DNA of 27,489 nucleotides from a virus: positions 1-27,489 of the IMG/VR virus record IMGVR_UViG_3300009488_002146; one strand, given 5' to 3'. The stretch's first letter is position 1. Each line of letters opens with the position of its first letter. Positions 23,091-27,489 of the stretch are shown here, piece by piece. The notes beneath the pieces were generated by a model. It was not told where the DNA came from, ran no database searches, and saw only the letters and a list, made by a program, of their open reading frames with translations. The position numbers and the translations under genes were made by a program.

Positions 23091-23492
23091 CTACCAGTGC
23101 CCAACCAACGCCGGCATGGTGACGATGCCGTGGATGTCGATCCACTCGATGGCGGTGTTCACGCCGCCGACGATCACCTCTTCGTTGTAGCTGCGCACCA
23201 TCTCGTGAAACTTGATCTGTCCCGGTGTCGGTCTCTTCCTCGACTTCCAGCTCTTCACTTCGTGCCACCAGGTGATGATCGAGTCCGGGTCGTTCCGCCT
23301 GAAATAGCAACGGAGGTCAGGAATCCCGATCGTCATCCCGGCCGGCTTCTGGGGCTGCGACGTCTTCACCACGTCGATGCCCACCTGCCGGTACAGCGAC
23401 ATCACCATCGCCTCGATCTTCTTCTCGCTCAGCCGGTGGGGGTCGCCGAGGTCCCACAGGTAGAGCGGTTTCTTACCCGCTGCGACCGCCAC
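23091..23492 (-). CDS. VRR-NUC domain endonuclease
   Basis: The 133-aa product starts at GTG 23492 (GAGGTGG upstream) and overlaps the end of the 46-aa gene. It fits the VRR-NUC branch of PD-(D/E)xK nucleases: an N-terminal helix with Glu27, then GIPDL with Asp59, WHEVK with Glu78 and Lys80, and the helix starting PTPGQIKFHEMV with Gln92, ending with the strand EVIVGGVNTAIEWI. Family members are compact metal-dependent nucleases, some cutting Holliday junctions or flaps. Its size is right for a stand-alone phage VRR-NUC protein. In this operon it would process branched intermediates made by the recombination proteins; that role is inferred. Confidence 0.8.
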   Translation of the reverse strand: MAVAAGKKPLYLWDLGDPHRLSEKKIEAMVMSLYRQVGIDVVKTSQPQKPAGMTIGIPDLRCYFRRNDPDSIITWWHEVKSWKSRKRPTPGQIKFHEMVRSYNEEVIVGGVNTAIEWIDIHGIVTMPALVGHW

Positions 23493-23613
23493 GGAGCCAC
23501 CTCAAGAGTAGGTATGCAGCCCAATGCGGCTCACACCACCACGACCCTACGCGAAACTTGTACGCCCGTCCATCGCAATACCGGCACGCGAAATGTGCAT
23601 CATTCGGGTTCAT
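23473..23613 (-). CDS. 46-aa zinc-ribbon-like protein
   Basis: ATG 23613 has GGAG four to five bases upstream and overlaps the last codons of the preceding coiled-coil gene; it ends at TAA 23473, 20 bases inside the VRR-NUC gene. The product begins MNPNDAHFACRYCDGRAYKF and has C10-x2-C13 with C27-x2-H30, then an aromatic and basic C-terminus (WAAYLLLRWLRGG). It fills what would otherwise be the only sizeable gap in the tightly packed operon, which supports it being real. Function unknown. Confidence 0.6.
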   Translation of the reverse strand: MNPNDAHFACRYCDGRAYKFRVGSWWCEPHWAAYLLLRWLRGGRSG

Positions 23614-23890
23614 TTGTCTCCCCCCCGCCGGCCAGCTGGCGCTCAACGCGCTCCAGCCTGGAGAGGAGCAGCTGCCGGAGCTCGGGCAGGAAGGCGCCCG
23701 TGAACTCCGCCTCGACCTTCTCGGTGAGGCGCAGGAGGTACTCGCCGATGACTTCTTCGCTCCGCAGCGTCTCGATCACGGCGTTGGCGATGATCTTGTC
23801 GCGCTGGCGGACGATCTCCTCCAGCACGTTGAGGCGCGTCGTGAGCTCGGTGAGCCATTCTTCGTGGGATAGGGGTTCGGAGCTGGTCAA
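23600..23890 (-). CDS. Small coiled-coil protein
   Basis: The 96-aa product starts at TTG 23890, which overlaps the upstream stop (TTGA) and has GGAAGGA about nine bases upstream. It is nearly all helix with heptad-like Leu/Ile spacing (LTELTTRLNVLEEIVRQRDK, IGEYLLRLTEKVEAEF, LRQLLLSRLERVERQL) and many charged residues. There is no signal peptide or membrane segment. It is likely a dimer or higher oligomer. Function unknown; the operon context points to DNA metabolism. Confidence 0.65.
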   Translation of the reverse strand: MTSSEPLSHEEWLTELTTRLNVLEEIVRQRDKIIANAVIETLRSEEVIGEYLLRLTEKVEAEFTGAFLPELRQLLLSRLERVERQLAGGGETNEPE

Positions 23891-24219
23891 AACGGTGGTC
23901 CTTCCTGGTCTGCGGTGGGCTCAGGGTCTTCTTCGGTTGGACGCTTCAGCACGGGCTCGCCGTCGGGCGCCTCACCCTTGCGGCGCGGGCGCGTGCGTTC
24001 GAGGAATGCGCGGCACTCCTGGTCTTCGGCCGGCTGGCAGGCCGGGCAGGTGCGCCACCACCACGGGTCTTCGCGCCCATCTCGCAATGCGATGTCGAGG
24101 AAGAGCTGGGGGACCTTGCCGTCCCAGAACTGGCTGCACCGTTTGCAGCGGCACTTGGCCGGCTTCAGCTCCCATGCCTGCACGATCTCGCTGTCACCTA
24201 CCCAGACTGTGGCGTCCAT
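23887..24219 (-). CDS. 110-aa zinc-ribbon protein
   Basis: ATG 24219 has GGAGGG about seven bases upstream and overlaps the end of the initiator gene by 22 bases. Residues 23-61 carry CRCKRC and CPAC (C25-x2-C28 and C58-x2-C61), a zinc-ribbon layout with Trp-rich sequence between (QFWDGKVPQLF, PWWWRTC). The C-terminal 40 residues are Pro/Glu/Arg-rich and probably disordered. The fold suggests nucleic-acid or protein binding; no enzymatic motif is seen. The gene is translationally linked on both sides. Confidence 0.65.
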   Translation of the reverse strand: MDATVWVGDSEIVQAWELKPAKCRCKRCSQFWDGKVPQLFLDIALRDGREDPWWWRTCPACQPAEDQECRAFLERTRPRRKGEAPDGEPVLKRPTEEDPEPTADQEGPPF

Positions 24220-25076
24220 CCTTTGCCCTCCAACTTTGCGAGTATGGCCTGGACCTTCTTCGGCGATCGCTGGCCGGCGTCGCGCAGCTTCTCGATCGTG
24301 CCGGCCCCATCGCGTGCCTTGAAGATGTTCTCGAAGTCGCGAAACTGCCGGCCGTCCGACGGGTTGTGGTCCGGGTGGTGGAAGGCGCCCTCAATGGCAT
24401 AGAGGCAATCGCCCAGCCCGTAGATCTTCAGCCATCGGTTGGCGCGCGCTTTCCGATCGCTCGTGAAAATCACCACCTTGTCGTTCTTCCCCGAGCGGTA
24501 TTGCCAGAAGGAGAACAGCGTGCGGCCCTCCCACAGGAGCCGCTGGTCCGAGAAGTCTTCGGCTCCCGCGGCGCTGATGGCTTGGGCAACCCAGGTGCCC
24601 GTCTCCCGGACCGCCGGCAAATTCCTCGACAAGGTTTTAGGTGTATCTGCTTCTGCCTCTGCATCTCCCTCTGCATTGGTTGACTTTGTAGACGGTTGTT
24701 GACCGTCAACACCCGCTCGGCGGGCTCGTGACTCCTGCTGCTTGATCCGCAGGTATTCACGCCGCTCCTCGGCATCACGGATCTTGCGGTATTGCATGTA
24801 GTTGACGACGCGGTACAGGAAGGGCCCCTCGGCTACCAGCCGGCGCCCCTCTTCCTCGGGCGAGCGGCTGCTCGGGTCGGGGGCGCACAGGTAGTCGATC
24901 GCCTCCTGGACTTCGGTGTCGGCCCCACCGAGCTGCACCGCGGTGAGCCTGGGGTTGATCTCGACGAAGCCGTCGCGGCTGCAGTTCGCCAGGATGTAGC
25001 CCCAGACTGCAAAGACGTGCATCCCGGCTCCGAGCATCGAACCGGTGTACATCGAGGCGTAGGCCTTCCCGAACAC
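24198..25076 (-). CDS. Phage replication initiator-like protein
   Basis: The 292-aa product starts at GTG 25076, supported by GGAGGG six bases upstream. Residues 1-115 match the winged-helix domain of phage replisome-organiser proteins: HVFAVWGYILANCSRDGFVE, then PDPSSRSPEEEGRRL (67-81), NYMQYR (92-97) and RREYLR (105-110). Residues 117-150 are an acidic, polar linker, and the C-terminal half is a second helical domain (IEKLRDAGQRSPKKVQAILA). Such proteins bind origin DNA and recruit the helicase loader. The linker-coding DNA carries a copy of the palindrome also found just upstream of the gene, as in phages with an origin inside the initiator gene. Confidence 0.7.
   Translation of the reverse strand: MFGKAYASMYTGSMLGAGMHVFAVWGYILANCSRDGFVEINPRLTAVQLGGADTEVQEAIDYLCAPDPSSRSPEEEGRRLVAEGPFLYRVVNYMQYRKIRDAEERREYLRIKQQESRARRAGVDGQQPSTKSTNAEGDAEAEADTPKTLSRNLPAVRETGTWVAQAISAAGAEDFSDQRLLWEGRTLFSFWQYRSGKNDKVVIFTSDRKARANRWLKIYGLGDCLYAIEGAFHHPDHNPSDGRQFRDFENIFKARDGAGTIEKLRDAGQRSPKKVQAILAKLEGKGWTPQSG
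24678..24713. repeat. Iteron-like palindrome inside the initiator gene
   Basis: TGTTGACCGTCAACACC at 24697-24713 is identical to the 17-mer at 25131-25147; its core GTTGAC-C-GTCAAC is a perfect palindrome with one central base. A further half site GGTTGAC lies at 24678-24684. The copy encodes part of the polar linker of the initiator, where sequence constraint is low. Confidence 0.6.
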
Positions 25077-25090
25077 AGGGCTCCCTCCCG

Positions 25091-25184
25091 TGTGGAGACG
25101 TGCACAACATGTGGAGAAGGTGTTGACAACTGTTGACCGTCAACACCTTCGCCCACTATTGGGGATTGTCCAGCGTGTGTCAAC
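25091..25184. other. Candidate replication origin / operator upstream of the initiator
   Basis: This gap between recT and the initiator gene holds several repeats. TGTGGAGA occurs at 25091 and 25110; the second, extended to TGTGGAGAA, matches the DnaA box (TGTGGATAA) at 8 of 9 bases. AAGGTGTTGAC (25117-25127) and GTCAACACCTT (25139-25149) form an 11-bp inverted repeat. TGTTGAC is repeated at 25121 and 25131, ten bases apart. A further half site GTCAAC is at 25179-25184. The layout suits an origin, or an operator through which the initiator controls its own gene. Confidence 0.5.
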
Positions 25185-26019
25185 CCTCGGCGTCTTTGTC
25201 CTGCGCCTGCCGCTTGCGCTCCTCCTCCAGCTGCATCTTGAGCTCTTCCTGCCGGTGCTGGGTTTCCTGGTCGATCTTCTCCTCCAGCACCGTCTGCTCC
25301 TCACCATCCATCGGCCGGGTGATCTTGCCGGTGTCGGCGCGGCTGTCAATCTCCAGCAGGTCGCCGAGGCGCACGCTGGTGATCGGGATGCGCTTGTCGA
25401 TCAGGAAGCGGATGCAGGTCTTCATGGCCATGCGGTCCCACCACTGCCGCCACGGGGCCTGGTCCTTCATCTTCGAGCTCGCGCGGATGCGCTCGATCTC
25501 GATGCGGTTCATCACATGGAAGAGCGGCGCGGGGGCGCCAGGGAGCCACGCGATCGCGTAGGCGTAGAGGATCTCCTGGGTGTTGCCCCGGTCGATCGAG
25601 TAGTCCGGCTCGTGCACCAGGGACATCGCCGAGCCCTTCTTCACCTCGAAGACGTCTTCGGCGAAGACCAGATCCGCGTCGATCATGCTCACGGCGCCTG
25701 AGCGCATCGCTCCGGTGATAAACCCCCGGTTGTCGACGATCAGGGTGCAGTGGCGCTTGAAGGGCACCAGGTGGGCTTCACGGCCCAACAACAGCCCGAG
25801 GCGTGCCGCGTCATACACGGCATTCATCACGCTGTGCGGGTGGCACTCCGCGAGCGAATCGTTCCGCATCACCTCGAAGCGGGCGATGCTGATGAGCTGC
25901 GCCCCGGTCAGCCCGGAGGCCTGGGGCAGCATCTCGTCGAGGGCGGTCTCGCGCGCCCGCAGCATGTCGATCGCGGTGAGCTCTTTCCCCCTGATCGGGG
26001 TGGTGGCCATGTTGGACAT
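25180..26019 (-). CDS. recT: RecT-family single-strand annealing protein
   Basis: The 279-aa product starts at ATG 26019, five bases after GAGGAG; a GTG six bases earlier overlaps that site and is less likely. The RecT pattern is clear: ISIARFEVMRNDSLAECHPH near 45-65, AARLGLLLGREAHLVPFKRH near 70-92, a central VFEVKKGSAMSLVHEPDYS, and WWDRMAMKTCIRFLIDKRIP near 200. The last 50 residues are a charged coiled coil (EEKIDQETQHRQEELKMQLE). RecT proteins coat and anneal complementary single strands. The upstream exonuclease gene ends within its ribosome binding region, the usual coupled exonuclease-annealase pair. Confidence 0.9.
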   Translation of the reverse strand: MSNMATTPIRGKELTAIDMLRARETALDEMLPQASGLTGAQLISIARFEVMRNDSLAECHPHSVMNAVYDAARLGLLLGREAHLVPFKRHCTLIVDNRGFITGAMRSGAVSMIDADLVFAEDVFEVKKGSAMSLVHEPDYSIDRGNTQEILYAYAIAWLPGAPAPLFHVMNRIEIERIRASSKMKDQAPWRQWWDRMAMKTCIRFLIDKRIPITSVRLGDLLEIDSRADTGKITRPMDGEEQTVLEEKIDQETQHRQEELKMQLEEERKRQAQDKDAEG

Positions 26020-26021
26020 CT

Positions 26022-27065
26022 TCACTCCTCGCTGATGTGGTAAATGCGTAGATCCTCGCTTGGCTTCCCTCGCTTCAGGAGCCCGTCAAGGTCTACTCGC
26101 AATTCTGCCGCTGCCTGCTGCAGCAGCGTCAGCACTCCAGGATACTCGGGTTCAATCTCTGCGGCCCACGCAGCCAATTTAAGCGGGTCGACCAGCCCCG
26201 CGGCCTCGACCACGTCCTTCTTCAGTGCCAGGTTGCCCTGGCGCTTCTTGAAGTAGACGCGCGCGCCGGCCCCCTCGAAGACGCCGTGGCGCTCGCAGAG
26301 ATCCTTGATCTCCTGCCGGGCCAGGTCGTAGAGCGCCTGGGCTTCGTCGCGCATCGCGCGCCGGCTGGCCTCCGTTTCGATCGCGTCCTTCCAGGCGGTG
26401 TCGTGGCGGTCTTCGACCAGCCCCTCGACCTTGGGGAGCTCGATGTTCCACTGCAGCTCTTTGGGGTTGGGTGGCTTGCGCGGTACGACGTGGTCGTACC
26501 AGAAGGCCTCGCACATCTGGACGATCTCGCGCTGGACCTCGGCGTTGGCCGTGAGCACGACCGAGGCGAAGCGGAACGTGTCCGGGTGGAGGATGGCCAC
26601 CGCGGCCCACGGCTTCCCGCACAGCTGCATGTAATGCTGGCATTGGAGCTGGTAGTCGGCGCTGATGCCGCGCTCCTGGGTCTTCTTCAGGACCGCGTAG
26701 GCCATCGTTTTGCATTCGAGGATGCCGCCCTGGTCGTACACGGCCTCGGTGCGCTGCTCGTCTTCGAGTGCGCGGATGAGCGAGTCCGGGTGGCCGATCA
26801 TCCACTTGTGGTCACGGTGTCGGCGGAACTGCGCGCGCTTGAGCTTGCGGCCCGTGCGCTTCTTCCAGAGCTCGCGGACGATGGGCTCCAGGTAGATGCC
26901 GCGCTGCAGCACGCCCTCGGGCTCATCGGCCGGTGGGTCGGGCTCGGTCTTCTCGATGTAGACGTTCAGAATGTTGCGGCGGGGATTCACCCCCACGATG
27001 GCTCCGACGTCGCTCCCCCCAATACCGCTCTGCCGGCGGCGGAGGAACGTAGCTCGGTCGCTCAT
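26022..27065 (-). CDS. YqaJ-type recombination exonuclease
   Basis: ATG 27065 is chosen for AGGAGG seven bases upstream; the open frame continues further up without such a site. The 347-aa product has the YqaJ/lambda-exonuclease core: GIGGSDVGAIVG (14-25), Glu60 in the first helix region, GHPDSLI with Asp94, ILECKTMAY with Glu117 and Lys119, and YQLQCQHYM (138-146), which together make the PD-(D/E)xK active site. The C-terminal 130 residues are helical and beyond the usual core. It would resect double-strand ends to give 3' single strands for the RecT protein encoded next to it. Confidence 0.88.
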   Translation of the reverse strand: MSDRATFLRRRQSGIGGSDVGAIVGVNPRRNILNVYIEKTEPDPPADEPEGVLQRGIYLEPIVRELWKKRTGRKLKRAQFRRHRDHKWMIGHPDSLIRALEDEQRTEAVYDQGGILECKTMAYAVLKKTQERGISADYQLQCQHYMQLCGKPWAAVAILHPDTFRFASVVLTANAEVQREIVQMCEAFWYDHVVPRKPPNPKELQWNIELPKVEGLVEDRHDTAWKDAIETEASRRAMRDEAQALYDLARQEIKDLCERHGVFEGAGARVYFKKRQGNLALKKDVVEAAGLVDPLKLAAWAAEIEPEYPGVLTLLQQAAAELRVDLDGLLKRGKPSEDLRIYHISEE

Positions 27066-27176
27066 TGATCGGCCTCCTGTTGTTGAGTAAGTTAATGGCC
27101 TCGGTTGGTGTGCCGGAGTGCGCGGGCCCTGACCTCCCACCGGTGACTCTGCGGTCCACCGTGGTGCTGCTCCCGG
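27066..27176 (-). other. Short gap before the exonuclease gene
   Basis: These 111 bases separate the zinc-finger gene from the exonuclease gene. They contain the short palindromes CACCGGTG and CCACGGTGG and an AT-richer end (ATTAACTTACTCAACAAC on the minus strand) just before the exonuclease ribosome binding site. I see no convincing promoter or gene. Confidence 0.35.
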
Positions 27177-27464
27177 TCAGGTGTCCGCCCTCCGTGCAAC
27201 TGGCATGGCTCCCCAACGCGCCTCAGTCTTCATCCAGAACCGGAACTTCAGCCGGAACTTCTTCTTCCTGTGCTTCTTCTGGTCGATCTCCATGGTGGCG
27301 TCGCCGTTGCGGACGTGCATCCGTCCGTGGTTGGTGGTGCCGGCCCATCCGTGAAAGCGGCGGGCGCACAGCAGGCATTGGATCTTGCCGGTGCGGCCGT
27401 CGTAGTCGTAACCCCACGGTGCGTCATCCCGGAACAGAGCGATCTTCTCGGTGGTGGTGGTCAT
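27177..27464 (-). CDS. 95-aa protein with classical C2H2-type zinc finger
   Basis: The product starts at ATG 27464 behind GGAGG. Residues 30-50 read C-LL-C, twelve residues, then H-GRM-H: the spacing C-x2-C-x12-H-x3-H and Phe37 match the classical C2H2 finger, with Thr in place of the usual core Leu. A very basic segment follows (QKKHRKKKFRLKFRFWMK), well suited to binding DNA or RNA. It is the first gene of the visible minus-strand operon; the operon probably continues beyond the window edge. Single-finger C2H2 proteins occur in phages, with function mostly unknown. Confidence 0.7.
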   Translation of the reverse strand: MTTTTEKIALFRDDAPWGYDYDGRTGKIQCLLCARRFHGWAGTTNHGRMHVRNGDATMEIDQKKHRKKKFRLKFRFWMKTEARWGAMPVARRADT

Positions 27465-27489
27465 TCGGCGCCTCCAGGTTGGGGAGGCA

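Noticed and set aside
22722-24683. 653-aa open frame on the plus strand across the minus-strand operon
   Set aside because: It crosses several minus-strand genes that have start sites and recognisable motifs (VRR-NUC, zinc ribbons), and its protein is a low-complexity antisense product.
26923-27216. 97-aa minus-strand frame through the gap before the exonuclease gene
   Set aside because: It overlaps the start of the exonuclease in another frame, has no ribosome binding site, and its second half is an Arg/Gly-rich shadow.
1-27489. tRNA, CRISPR array or insertion sequence
   Set aside because: No cloverleaf-like element, no regularly spaced repeats and no transposase-like protein were seen on either strand.

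Overview
This window is a stretch of a tailed double-stranded DNA phage genome (or a prophage of the same kind). It is GC-rich with strong G/C preference at third codon positions, so the host is probably a high-GC bacterium; nothing in the sequence names the host. Genes are packed end to end, often with TAATG or ATGA overlaps. There is no rRNA, tRNA, CRISPR array or insertion sequence. The virion genes point to a short-tailed (podovirus-like) particle: portal, scaffold-like protein, major capsid protein, small neck proteins, a large tail-nozzle-like protein, then a run of Ala/Gly-rich ejection-type proteins. There is no tape measure, tail tube or sheath. Terminase and lysis genes are not in the window and presumably lie outside it.

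Layout, plus strand (1-22028): a partial unknown gene, portal (383-2740), small basic protein, acidic scaffold-like protein (3010-4272), major capsid protein (4301-5749) followed by a strong hairpin, an unknown virion-type protein, two disordered Gly/Ser/Arg-rich proteins, two small unknowns, three genes of 225-231 aa in the neck position, two jelly-roll-type proteins (10387-11750), the nozzle-like protein with FN3-like repeats (11751-14126), a small unknown, four internal/ejection-type proteins (14665-22015) and a 62-aa protein that overlaps the last of them. Minus strand, read from 27464 down to 22046: a C2H2-finger protein, YqaJ-type exonuclease, RecT-type annealing protein, a winged-helix-type replication initiator, several very small proteins with CxxC zinc-binding patterns (two of them under 50 aa), a VRR-NUC nuclease, a terminator, then one last small gene that seems to have its own AT-rich leader. 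The two transcription units converge at about 22030.

The YqaJ and RecT proteins would work as a resection/annealing pair and the VRR-NUC nuclease could process branched DNA, which suggests recombination-assisted replication started by the initiator. A repeated palindrome (TGTTGACCGTCAACACC), present once in the gap upstream of the initiator and once inside its linker-coding region, with DnaA-box-like 9-mers beside the first copy, marks a candidate replication origin. Other notable points: a signal-peptide-like leader on the capsid protein, a parS-like 16-mer, a cluster of six small zinc-type proteins, and two places where the best coding frame changes without an obvious new gene start. GC values and codon statements are by eye or by short hand counts; no database search was possible.
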